Translations under genes and position numbers: made by a program | Notes under the pieces: generated by a model | Seen by the model: only the letters and a program-made list of their open reading frames with translations | What the model was told of the DNA's origin: nothing | Database searches by the model: none | Shown: piece by piece, positions 1-11,800 of the stretch | Position numbering within the stretch: position 1 is the stretch's first letter | How the letters are laid out: every line of letters begins with the position of its first letter | Origin: Krasilnikovozyma curviuscula | Taxonomy: Eukaryota > Basidiomycota > Tremellomycetes > Cystofilobasidiales > Mrakiaceae | Direction: 5' to 3' | DNA length: 64,000 bases | Assembly (NCBI GenBank): GCA_014825775.1 | Contig: MVAQ01000080.1 | Coordinates: forward strand, 20,274-84,273

Positions 1-3000
1 AGTGGTTGGTAGATGCGGCAGTAGCTTGTGACGCTATCGAAGAGGTTGGTGCAGCGGCCGCTGTACTCGTTGCGAGGTTAGTGTCAGATGAGGAGATGAG
101 GATCGGGAGGTAGAGACCGAGTGTGCAAGGATTCATTCTGATAGACAGATGATAGACAGATGTTAGATAATTGGTATGGAGCAAGAGGAAGTAAGAATAT
201 CTTACCGGAGATCAACCATTTCCAGCGACCTCAACCTCTTGAGCGTATCCATCACCTCCCTCGTTCCATCTAGGCGCGCTCCAACCACACTCAGTCTTTT
301 CAACCTATCAAGACCTTTCAAATTGCTAATTTCCTTGAGGTAATTATAATTGAGGTTGAGATTCCTCAGGTTTGGAGAAGTCATTGAGAATGTCGAAGGT
401 ATCGACGACAGTTTACATGCGATGAGTTCCAAGTAATTGAGGTTCAAGCAAGCAGAGCTTGAAGGAGATGAGGTTGGTACAAAGATGGTTGATGGTAAGA
501 GCGTACCCGAGAGGTACAAGTTCTGAACCGAATAGATGGACTCGGTAGTGAGGTGCCTGCAGACGTAACGCACGTTGGTCAAGAATCATCACAGTGAAAG
601 AAGCTCGAGACTTACAACTCTTCCCCACCTTCTTGATTTCTCAAACTCAATCTCATGACCTTGGACCGTCTTCCAAGGGTTCTAACTTGATTGATTCTGT
701 TGTTGTCGGCGTAGAAACGCTCGAGGTTGGGGAGCTTAGTGAGGTCTATAGATTCGAGCATATTTGAGTCCATGCGAAGAACCTTTAGGGAAGAAATTGG
801 TGTTGTTATTTGGAGACTGGTGAGGTTGTTGTTGTCTGAAAGATAATGTGAAAATAACGAAAGTAATGTCAGTTTTCAGCAGTCCCTAGTGAAGGAGCTC
901 CACCAGCACGTACCGAGTGTCAAACTCTTCAAAACCACCATTCCTTCTAGTCCACAACTGTCCACAGATCTCACTCGATTACCCGAGAGATTCAAAGTCT
1001 CCAATGATCCTCCCCACTTTGATTTCTCAAACTCGACTGAAGTGATCTGATTCTCTGGCGCACTGAGATGGACGAGGTTGGTCAACTTGTAAAGTGGTGC
1101 GAGAGATTCAATTCTGTTGTGACCAATTCTGAGTTCTCTGAGTTTGGTAAGGGATGACAGAGCTGGACAGAGGATAAAGAAAAATTAGGTTGGGGCCCGA
1201 GTCATGAGCGAGAAGCTGGACCCACCTTTGACATCTGACAGGCAGTTGTGACTGATGTCCAGATACTCTATTTTAGGCAAGTGCGCCATCGAAGAGACTT
1301 CAGTGAGTCTGTTGTGGGCGACGTTTAGGTGAAGCATGGTTTTTGAAAGACCGGTCAAGTAGCTGAGCATGTTCCGTTCCCTGGAAAGCGGACGGAAGTC
1401 TAAGTCAGTGAAAGAGTGAGTAGAATTCATTGAAACATGGACGTGCAAGTTAGCCTCCTCTACAACGGGGAGCTCCTCCTTAAATCTAGCAACACTCTCC
1501 AGTCCCTTCCCACTCAGATCAACCTTCTTCAAGCCCATCCAGTCTGGTTCGCTGAAGTAGACATCCACCAGAGCTTCCATCAGCCTGTCTTTTGCAACTC
1601 CAAAAGATGCTTCAGTCATGAATGTCTGATCACCAGGGTTACCGCGACGGCCAGGATAATGGAAGGATTTTGAGGATTTGTTTAAAATGTTGGCAGGGCC
1701 AGTGCTGAGGGTGCTCTGTTCGAGAGCTGTAGTGGTAAATGAGGAGGAGGATAGCTGCCTGACAGAGGATTTACTAAGTTTTGAAGGAGTTGCTGTGTGA
1801 TCTACCTCGTCCGTTTCATCAGCGCCTGGTGGGAAAATTGGAAGTATCAGTCTCATGAAGTCATCAGAGAGGGACGATCTTGACTTACTCAATTCTTCTA
1901 AGTCCTCCAGCATCCCATTGATCCGGCGCGTTCGCATGCTGAGTCCACCACTTTTGATGCTAAACTCGGTATTGACATTTTCCTCATCTTCGTCCGCCTC
2001 TTCATGTTCGACAACAAGAATCTTCCCAGTTTTTCTTCCATCAGAAAAACTGACACTCCTTCTATGAGAGCTGCCTGGTGTTCCCAAGCTGTTTCTGACA
2101 GCTCCATCATCATCAGAGAATCGTTTTTTGAGGACAGAGATAGGGGTGATGAAAGGTTGTCTGATGTTGGAATTGGGGTCACCAGCATTTGAAAGTCTTT
2201 TGACGGCTGGATTTCTTGGTGGTAGAGGAGTGGATTTCTCTTGAGGTTGCGGGGGTGCAGGAGCATCAACGACAAATGTCTGATTTACAAGGTTTTCCGT
2301 GAGCTCTTCACCGTCAACTTCGGCTGCATCTTCGAAGTGAGTCGAGTTGAAGGAGGTTGTTCGTTGAAGACTTCTTCTTGGTGTAAGTCCGCTTCTAATG
2401 CTGCCCGCCGAGCCATTGGATGAGAGGGATGAAGTTGAGGAGAGGAGTCGATTCTCTGGGGGGTGATCAATCAACACAGTTGCGTCGCCTTCGTCTGTTG
2501 GAGTTGTTTCGGCAACAACACTCTTATCCACACTTTCACTCCTACTGGTACTTCCGTTACTACCCGACATGCCTTCAAACACATCTTCTTCCTCTTCCAC
2601 AACTCCTACACCGACAGTTTTAGGTGCCGGTTTCCATTTAAGTTCCTTTGGATCGAAGACCATTCCACCAACAGCAGTAGGTACACTAGATCCAGTTGAG
2701 AATGGAACGTGAATCAACTTCGACGCTGGTGGTAGACCAGGGTGCTTTTTAAAGGAGGCAGTTGTGTAGGTTACCGTTGCGACGGTCGAGGATGACACAA
2801 ATCGGTTCAGATCTTCAGCTGAGGAAGGGCCAGCTGTTGGTTTTTGGGTGGAAGAACTGGTAGTTCTTGGAGGAAGACGCACTACAGACTCGCCACTGTT
2901 TGTTGAGGCGGATTTTTGAGTTTCAAGCTGGGTGGTAGACAAAGACTGCTGGCTAGATGGTCGAAGTGGTGGACCGATGCGGGAGCGGATTGCTGATAGG

Positions 3001-4791
3001 CCAGTTGCTGAAGAAGAGGTAGCACCTTCAAGCTTGATAGCTTTGACCTCGTCACTCGAAGACAAGCGGCGTAGTAGTGTTCGAGTGGGTGAGGTTGCTC
3101 GTCGTCTCGCTGTGTTTTCTTTACCATCAGTTGCTTCCTGAAGGCGACAAGAAAGTAAGTCAGTGTCTCAGAAAGTGATTTAAAGGAGTAGTATCCTCAC
3201 CTCTGCTACTCTAGAGGCTACCCTTGGAATACCGATGACTTGGTTTCGCACCGGTAGATCGTTGCTTACTCTTCGTAGGGGGGCTGCTGCGCCTTCACGT
3301 CGACCAAGGATAGCGGCAGCCTCTCGGACATAAGGACTCTCATTCAATTTTGTTGAAGGAAGGGATGGATTGATGAGTGGTGGGGTAGGCGGTAGCGAGT
3401 TTGGGTATGAAGCTTTCAATTGAAACAATCTTGGTCAGTGAACCAACCATCACAGAAGAGATGCAGAAAAATAATTCACCTCCCCAGCTTTCTTCGAGTG
3501 CGTTGATTCCCTGAATACTCTTCACAGTCCCAACAACATCTTCCGACTCGTCACCTCCAGTGTTCGACGTCGTCGACCCATCGCTGAAGAACCTCTTTTG
3601 TGTCTGTCTGAGTTTGGCCATATACTCATCACTCTCCTTCAACCAATCTCTATTCTTGGTCGAGCTTCCAATTTTTCTCACGGACCCAGACGAGACGCTC
3701 CTCGAGTTCGGCGAAGACGCGGCTCGTGGTTGCGGCGGTGGTGGTGGTGTAAGTTTCAGGCGTTTCGAAGATCTTCGGAACGGCGATGCTTCATCATCTT
3801 CGTCTGATAATGACCGCGATCGAGGAGATGATCCACTGCTTCCACTAGCGTCCCCTGCGGTTGCCATGTTATCAACCATCTCGGACAACGCGTCGCGAGT
3901 CATCGTGTCGTAGTCTGTCTGGAAGAGCTTGAGCTTGGTACCTGGTGTAACTGGAGTTGAACGTTTTTGTGATGTTACGAGAGATGTAATGGATCGAGGA
4001 GCATGGAAGGTAAATTCAGTTGAAGGGACGCGGCCGTTGAAGTTGCCCAAGTTTGGTAGGTCGGTTGAGACGATTTCGTCCGCTGAATTCTCATCTTCGG
4101 GGGGTAACGAGGTCATTCTAAGGCGAGAGGGTTGTGATGGAGCCTGGTTAAAGGGGGCGGTAACTGGTGATGATTTGGGAGGTGAAAGGGGAGGAGGGGT
4201 AAGAATGACAACCGGAGGTGGTGAGGAGCTGGTGTTCTTAGCTCCATCAGGTGTGAATACACCTGGTGTAGCTGATTTATCACTGCGAGGTGGTGGTGGT
4301 GTGAACATACTCTCCAGCGCAAGTGGGGTGAAGAAATCTCTGAAGCCAGGTGCGGAGGATGGACCCTTGGGCGTGAACGGGTTGACCTGCAAGATTTGTT
4401 TTTGGGATTCCTTTTCAATGAAGGTACCTCCTTGCACAGGAGAAGGAGGTGATGCTGGTCTGGGTTGTGAGTTGGTAGTACCCGCTGCTGGGTTCTTGGA
4501 TAGTGAATCAACCTCGCCATGACCCGCGTGTTTTTCGTTCGATGATTTTTTCAGCCCCGCACCAGCACCAATCATTCCACCGTCGCTGCTAGTGTCATCG
4601 TCATTCTGAACCACCTTCGTAGTACCAGCTCCATCTTTCCTGAGGAATCCAGTTGGTTTTGAGGGAGCTTTGGGAGGTTCGCTTTTGGTCGAGGTTGACT
4701 GAGCTGCTGCTGCAGCCGCTGGAGGTGGTGAAGGCGAAGGTGACAAAGGCCATTCCTCATCTAATTCCTCTGTATGCCATCCTGGGGCCAT
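1..4791 (-). CDS. Cdc11/Nud1-like LRR scaffold of the septation network (3' end cut by window)
   Basis: Probable spindle-pole-body scaffold of the mitotic-exit/septation initiation network. The start is the ATG at 4791, in frame just before W-H-T-E-E-L-D-E-E-W; the open frame runs further upstream but only to a GTG. The N-terminal two thirds is low-complexity, rich in Ser, Pro and acidic residues (residues about 1-900). The C-terminal part carries leucine-rich repeats, for example LDISHNCLSDV and LETLNLSGNRV. Introns supported by splice motifs and frame are 3413-3479, 3138-3200, 1163-1225 and one starting at 913; at least two more lie below 850. The last exon in view reads VDLRMNPCTLGLYLP, a typical C-terminal LRR cap of this family, and runs off the window start, so the protein is incomplete here. 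A possible in-frame intron near 1380-1440 interrupts one repeat. The Cdc11/Nud1 name rests on architecture and the N-terminal W-rich acidic motif; another LRR scaffold is possible. Confidence 0.72.
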
Positions 4792-5470
4792 GCCAGGCAG
4801 CGGGAGGGGGTTGATTCTGGTGTAGGTGCCGTCGAGAGCTTCAAGCAGGACTGGAGACGGGAAGAACGTCAGACTTGGACCCGTTTTCAGCACTTTTCAC
4901 GACTCAAGCCTAGCTAGCATGCAAGGGTGTGAAAGTAAACTCACATTCGACACCACTGAGACACTTAAAAACAAAAGGCGGTGACGAAAGGCAGGGCAAA
5001 GAAATGAAGTTAGTTTCTACTTCAACAAACACGACTAAGCTGGAAAGAAAGATGTCTACCAGCCGCTAGTTCCCGTCTGGCTTTAATTGATTGGAGATCT
5101 ACAGCCAAGGACAATTGCTTGACTTGGAATGTAGGTTCCGTTGAACGAGCAAAGGCGTGTTGACTTTTGACAAACAGCGGCGGCGCGAGCGAACGTGAGG
5201 GCTTTTACTCTTTGGGAAGGCGATCTTGCGTCTGGTGCAATTGAAAACAACTGCGTCAAGTCGTTCACCTCCAAGGGGTCAATGCGATCCTTTACGAAAT
5301 TACCGAATGCGAAAAGGAACTTATTGAAAACAAAGAATACGTAAAGAATTGTTCTATGCGCAGGCAAACACTAGTACAAGACTAGAAGGCTACTACTTTC
5401 TAATCTCCGGAGCCCACCATCAACTGCATTGTAACAACCGCAACCACCACCCTTTCAATCATAGAGATTT
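4792..5470. other. Intergenic: upstream/5' leader of the LRR scaffold gene
   Basis: No convincing gene. On the minus strand a donor-like GTGAGT (about 4943) followed by CTAG (about 4910) could mark a small 5'-leader intron. A minus-strand open frame at 5083-5367 has no family resemblance and no splice-consistent extension. Confidence 0.4.
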
Positions 5471-6007
5471 TCATTCTAGCACGTAACGAAAGTCGACGAA
5501 GGCATAGCTACCGCCCAGACGCCTTGTAAACGGCAGTTGCGATACATCTCCAATCTGGTGCTCAGAGGAGAGGTGGATAGGTACACCATGTTCGTTCTGA
5601 GTGAGTAAACCAAGATAGAGGTAGGGTATGAAGAAGCCATCGTTGAAGCTCTAAAGACGCTGGTTGTAGGGGAGGTGCTGGTCCTTGTGGTCGATGGACT
5701 GACTTCCGTGAAGCTAGACAGGAGATGACCGCGGTTGAAAATCAAGGAGAGGACAGAGGAAGATCACAAGACATGTAACGAGGAGAGGGTTGGATCATTG
5801 GATCTCCATACACCCTTGGAAGGGCATGTATAGAAAAATGTGCCACTGTGGAACCTTGGTAAGTAGGCGGACACCAGTATCTTTCAATAGCGCGTGGCCT
5901 GGTAGCTGTTACCTATCCCTCAAGATTTCGACTTGTGCTTTCCCTTACACTCTATCACAGAGTAAAACAAGAGAAAGGTTGTCTATTAGAGAAAGAACCG
6001 AAATCAT
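5471..6007 (-). CDS. Possible small spliced gene, unknown function
   Basis: Not recognised. The last exon (stop at 5471, acceptor CTTTAG/AGAG near 5649-5651) reads in a codon-biased frame containing GFFIPYLYLGLLTQNEHG and ending in FVDFRYVLE. A second exon at about 5905-5814 reads TKVPQWHIFLYMPFQG and joins in frame if the donor at 5813 is used. A third piece, starting at the ATG at 6007 (MISVLSLID...), could join through a GTGTAA donor. The spliced product would be about 105 residues. The two downstream exons look coding because their third positions are rich in C and their frames stop exactly at splice sites. The 5' exon and the 165-nt second intron are weaker. A 10-nt mini-exon at 5704-5713 is an alternative structure. 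The gene would sit about 95 nt behind Vma6 on the same strand. Confidence 0.38.
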
Positions 6008-6101
6008 GCGCTAAACCAAACCAAAATACAAAAAACCCTCTTCCTCCTACTCATCTCACCAAGCGAACTTAATCCTAGCTTTTATCTCCATCCGCAATCG
6101 T

Positions 6102-7854
6102 TTAGAAAATGGCGATGTAGTCGTTCATTCTTTCTCTCTCGTCTTGGGCGATGCACCTGGCGCGCAAGAACACCGGAAGCCAGTCAGCTTGAGGGCAGTG
6201 AAGCCAAATGGGAATCCAACGAGACTCACTCAGCAATCCAAGTCAAACTTCTGATCTCCTGCTCTTTCAACTTGACAAAGCTGTAGAAAACGGCGCTCTG
6301 GAACTGCTGCAAGAACGTCTTTTTGTTCAACTCGACGTCCCACCTAAAGAACTTATCCTCCAACGCATGGGTCGGATCATTTCCATAATCATCCCCACTG
6401 CCTCCTCCTCCTGATGAGCTTGTCGAAACATCGAAGAACGCACGGTACTCGGCGATGCCTTCGCACGCCTGCTTGACCTGATCGACTTCATCCGCCCTCG
6501 CCAACAGGTTGTTCCCTTCGGGGTACAGCCTTCCGATGGTGGGGAATAGCCTTGCTCGACGTTCTTTGCTCAGGTCGGTGCCGAACGAGTTGAGGGTGAT
6601 GTTGATGGAACGGCGGTCTGCTTCGAAGGCGAGGATCTGGGACATAATCTCGGAGGTTGGACCAGTCATTTGTGTCGTGCAGAAATGATGGAAGTCTTCG
6701 AGGTACGCTTTGTAGAGGGTATTTCTAATAATTTCAATGTTGAGATCGTCTAAGTCCGCAGCTGAGAGACAATCCCTGAAGTAAGGAGCTGAGCGAAGGC
6801 GAGGGGTGAGAGGTTTGGCGCGCTACGAGAGAGACTGAGAAAGAACTCACCAAGTGGAGTTTCAACTAAAACGCTTTGGTAGAGTTCCTCGACGTTGGTA
6901 GCGACGCAGAGGGCAGGCATGGTGTCGAAGACACCAAGCGGGTGACAACGGTCCAAGAGCTCCCTGGTGTCACGTTCGTGCAGCGTTCCGAGAGTGAGCA
7001 GGATAACGTTATCTATCATGTAGGCGTAGCTAAAATGTTGGAAAATAAGGTCAGCTAGAAGGAATCTTGAATAATCTAGCCGTCGACTCACGTCATGTAA
7101 TCGAGGAAAGTGCTGAGTGGCTCTACGGCGTTGCTCCTCAGGTACTGGAACTCAGCAACGAGCTTTTCAGTGGCCTATAATAGCAATGTCAATCAGAAAA
7201 TGGCGATTGGTTGAACCGAAGAAGCAATGAAGACAACAGGGCTCACCTTCTCAGCAATGGCAGCAGTGGAAAGAGGTAAAGGTTCATTGGCGAGGAAGTT
7301 TCCATAATCAGTCGAAGAAAGTTGGAGACGGAAATCTAAGGATGACAGTAATTCAAGAAACAAAGATGAAGGAAAGTGCCGAGGTTGAAGTAGTCCAGTG
7401 AGGAAGCGTTGCAGCCAGGCAGTCGTCGGGTTGCGTTGAGCAAGGGGAGGGGTAGCGATGAAGACCGGCATCGAGAGCCAATCGAGCCAAAAACGAAACA
7501 ATTCAGACACGACCAGTTAACAAGGAAGTAGACATTAGGATTCTGGTCAGTACACAGCTCTCAATATCCGTTTCACTCCTTCGGCCTCAACCTCAACGAG
7601 TAAATGCATGCACCAACTGACCTTCGAGAGTTTCACACTGTGTCAAGTTGGTGTAATTGGCCTGAGTCAATAGTGAATTTTTGTATCCTCTAACAACACC
7701 CTCGAGGTAGCCATTACTGGACTGGGATGGAGGAAAAGCCATCAGTCGAGGTGCAGAGAGGCAAGCGAGGGAAGGGAGCGTCTAGGAGGTTAGCTTTTGG
7801 TCAAACTCGAGTCAGACAGAACTGATCACTCACATTAAAGAACAAGGCTTCCAT
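6102..7854 (-). CDS. VMA6: V-type proton ATPase V0 subunit d (Vma6)
   Basis: Peripheral stalk-contact subunit of the membrane V0 sector, which couples the rotor to the c-ring in vacuolar and endosomal proton pumping. The 21-nt first exon encodes MEALFFN, and after an intron the frame continues with [18 protein letters not shown], the family's N-terminal signature. Further diagnostic blocks follow: [47 protein letters not shown] and [19 protein letters not shown]. The protein ends in NDYIAIF, the expected C-terminus, at stop 6102. About six introns, all short. A Ser/Gly-rich insertion ([13 protein letters not shown], about 6390-6420) lies where other fungi have a short loop. The length of roughly 365 residues fits the family. 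Tandem on the same strand as the Csf1 gene, with no functional link expected. Confidence 0.97.
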
Positions 7855-8863
7855 TGCTGACCAGGGGTATCAGGGATGACGTTTGGGTGAGATGGTCGTC
7901 GTCAGAAAGGAGATGGGACGGGCCCTCGAGGTTGCGGGCTGAGAGCGACGTGCGACGATCCGCCACGACGAAGCCTACAGATTTTTATGGAGGAAGCGCT
8001 GCTGTCTGTGGGTTAGAATCGCTTAGCTTAAAGGATTGAAGGGTGTACGGAACTGTTTTTGATTATGTTCAATTTGACTGATAAGTGGCACACATTGGCT
8101 TCGCGAATCTGACAATTGTGGCGGCAGACTTACGAAGACGTGGCTGGGTGCATACCTGATAGCTACCTTTTCCTATTATCTCTTGTGCTCGGGCATTGTT
8201 TACTCGAGTGAAGCACCTGCTGACGATAAACTATTGCTGATTGCAAACTAAATCAATCTGGTTCTTCGTTCTTTGAACGTAGGCAATCTTTCAACGTAAC
8301 TTTTGCTTCTTTACATATCGATGACTTTTTCTTCTGCATTACACCTGTTTGCGGAGGGCCGGCCTTTTTTTTTTGAGCGGAATAGTTAAAGGTTAGTTCA
8401 CAAAACAGTGTTCGTCGTTCGGCAAGGCATAGAATATCCGTTTGAGAGGGGGTTCCGGGTAGATGGAAGCTTTGACAGATTTCTGCTAAAGCAAGGTGAC
8501 ACGAACAGATAATTAAAATGGGAAATGGTCCCAGTTCTTACATGGAGACTCTTCTCAAACTTGCTCACGGAGACGCACGCCGCAGGCTGATGCGATGCGA
8601 GCCTGACTCGAGCGCCATTGCGGTATCGAAAGTAAATCGAAGCCGAAAGTTATCAGGCGTAGAGATCGACATCTGAAGCGCTGCATACAATTAACAAAGA
8701 ATATAACAAATCAATCAAATGAGCGTCCTGCAAGCAAAGGCATCAGTGGTATGAGAGTGTAGTGCAAAAGGGTTATCAAGTGAGCTGGGGAATAAGAGAA
8801 AAAAAAGCTGAGCAACGTCTATATGCAAGGGATAACATGTTGGTCGATTGGAAGGTGGGTGAG
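7855..8863. other. Intergenic: promoter side of VMA6 and 3' flank of Csf1
   Basis: About 1 kb between the VMA6 start and the Csf1 stop on the same strand. It holds a T-run at about 8366-8375 next to GGCCGGCC, and no open frame with splice support. The open frames seen here have no protein-like composition. Nothing further is supportable. Confidence 0.4.
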
Positions 8864-11800
8864 CTAGGCGGTCATGGAGTGCGAAGTGTTCGGTAGTTGC
8901 TTTTTGTACATTTCGTCGAGGCTGTGATGGGAAAAAATAAAGAAGCATGAGTCATTCGATATGAGAAGATAATGTGGTAGGGATTTTCAGGAGCTTACCG
9001 CATCATCATCGTGTCGAGTGGTTTCGTTCCCAGCTCATGGATGTATTTTTTACTGTACAAAATGGAGCCCTGGTGAGTAAAAGCCTTCCAAAACCTTAAG
9101 ATATATGACGTAACCCACCTCTTTATCAAATAAGGCGTTATAAACGCCTTCGTCGCACCAGTAGCTTCTCTGTATCAGACGAACTGGCTGGTCAGTCAAG
9201 GACCACGAGGAAAGGGCATAGAGAATGAGCAGTACTAACCCTAGTTGTCTGAGCCTCAGTTCATCTAAGACCTCTTCGATCATGTTGAACGTGTATGTGT
9301 GCTCTACATCAGTGACGGGAGCTTCTGGATTGAGATGGGCACCACCGCTGTTGTATTCCTGAGCCAACGCAGACTGAAGTCGCTGCCATGATCCGATTCC
9401 TTCGTCGACGTCAATCCTCACGCCAGTGACCAGATTCAAAAATTGTTTCCAGAAGGCTGGGTTCAAGCTAACTGACAGGTAGCCGTCAAAGTTGAGTCGG
9501 TAGATTGTGTCGTAGGTGTCTAGTGACGTCTCTGTGGTATCCATGTAGACAGACTGCACAAAAAGGATGGAAGGAGTGAGTGTTAATTTCATTGATACTC
9601 CCTCCATTGGCAACTCACAATACTTGGAGCCAACAAGAGCTGAATCTTGGAAGCACTAGCGATGGCCATGGTGATCCAGCCCGATGCAGAGTAGTCTGTC
9701 GACTCCACTTTGTCTTTAGAAAGGCGTGGTTCGTATCGCCTAAGCGAAGGACCGGTGACTTTGAAGTCCAGGACTCGATGAATGGGTATACTTGGACGGA
9801 CATCTCGAGTCAACACTGAGGACAAATCATCCACCTTCACACCAAACATGACGACATCTCCCATGGAATCAGGATATGCAATTATTCGGACGGAGCCAGT
9901 ACTAAGTTTCAGGTGTTGGAGGGTTCGGAGACTGAAAGCGTCAATTTCGTGCTTGACTTTGGCTCGCGCTGTATCAATCATGCCTCTAGCGAGGTCCATC
10001 ATTTTGTTCTCCTGGAAGAAGGTGCAGTGTAAAAACCACGTTAGAAAACATCCAAAAGTGCAGATTGGAAGTAGAACCCACAGCTTTAGCGCTAGCTTGG
10101 GTGACCTTATAGGTGAGCGAATCCGAAGCAGCGGCTTGGACGGCCTCCAGATGCAAAACTCTGACCTTCGTGATGAGGCTGAGCAAGAAACCAACTGCGA
10201 AACAAGTAATTAGGGTTATTGAGAAGTAGCAAGTACGATCCGATGGCAGCTTACTGGAAGGAGATGTCAGAGCAACATCTAATTTGCCAAGAGTGACGTC
10301 GAAGTTAGCACGAAGTTCCTGCTTCGATTCTGCTGAAGACCAGTCGTCCCAAATCCGTAAACTGACAGGTTCGAGTCTAAGAAATAGATACTCAGCGTCA
10401 GAACAGATGAACAGCAGTACAAAAGAAGTGGGGCTCACTCTAGCCGCAATACAGGTAAGTTGTTGGAGCACAAATAAGCATTCAAAGTACCCAAATTGAG
10501 TCTTGTCATTAGAATACTAGCTCTCTTCTTCGACAAATTTTTGCTGTGTCGCAAAGTTTCCAAAGCCAAGGATGGCAGCGAGATATTTCCAGACAGCTCC
10601 CCGTCAGCCAGGAGAGACATATCATTGAAGCTAAAAGAGAGTTCTTGATGTGCGCCGAAGTAGTTTCTGAAGATCATCTCGTCTACCTGAAGATCCAAAC
10701 TACTACTACCGAGATTGACGAAGAGCTTGAATGGTCGTACTCGGAGCAAGACAGCAACAACTTGGATTGAAGACTCTTCAGGCAAAGAAATCGGTTTTGA
10801 AGGCTGAGGTTCGGGTATCTGAGATGCCAAAGCCATAGGTGCTGGAAGGGAATCAAGCCAAACTGCCTTGAAGGTGAGCCAATCCTGGAAACGCGAGAAC
10901 TGCATCTTGCCAGAAAATTGGGTATCAATAGTGATAGTGAGGGCGTGTTTGATGATGGATGGGGGCTGATCTTCATGAGGCACAAGTTTCGAAAGGCTGA
11001 CAGCGATGGCAATGTCTCTGGCTTCCATCTCAAGCGCACTGTCTTCGTCCTCACTGGTGATTGCTTGAAGTCTGTGGGTAAGATTTCCGCTGACACCACC
11101 TACGGTGATTCCAAAATCAACGGCCTCAAATCCTGGAGATAGATTAAGAATCTAATTGATAAAGAAGAGAGGGGCAAGTTCAGAGTGAGATTCAAGACAA
11201 TGAGGAAGAACGCAGACGAACAGCACCGCCACTCTTCCAGTGAACTCCCGCAACAACATCCCTCTCACACATCAAACGAAGCCAAGAGTCATCAATCTTG
11301 ATACTGAAGCGGATATTAGTGTCTTTCAGGAAAGTAGGTGGAGCTATGAACGGCACTGATGAAACGTCGGCTTTGGCGGTCTCAGGGGGAAGTGACTTGA
11401 GAGGAACCTCAGGAGAGGATAACGTCTGCTCTTGTCCAATACGATGCTCAATAGCGTGAAGGGTGTGAATAAAGAAGGGGAGGATTGTAGGATGCAATAC
11501 GTTTTGACTGCCGTGTATAAGGACTCTCAAGATCAGATTGGAAGAGGAAGAGGTGTTGGGGTTGTAATAGTCACACCAGAGTGAAGCCTTGGGAAGGGTG
11601 ATTGAATCCGTTCTGTATTGCAATTTTTGACCTTGAGATATTGAGACAACTCGGCGCAACGAGTGATCGTCGTCCTTGTCCCACGCAACACTCTGAGCGA
11701 GAGTGTGAAGTGAGACAACTCCATTTACGAACTCGAAGGATGCTTCGATGGTTTTGGCCTTGGATTTCAGAGAAGAGATCTTCACTTTAGATGTCTCAGG

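Noticed and set aside
3929..4522. Gly-rich plus-strand frame of 197 codons
   Set aside because: Shadow of the Pro/Ser-rich exon of the LRR scaffold on the other strand; no domain or splice support.
4792..4893. Longer N-terminus of the LRR scaffold beginning near 4893
   Set aside because: The upstream end of the open frame is a GTG, not ATG; the first ATG in frame is 4791, directly before the conserved acidic W motif.
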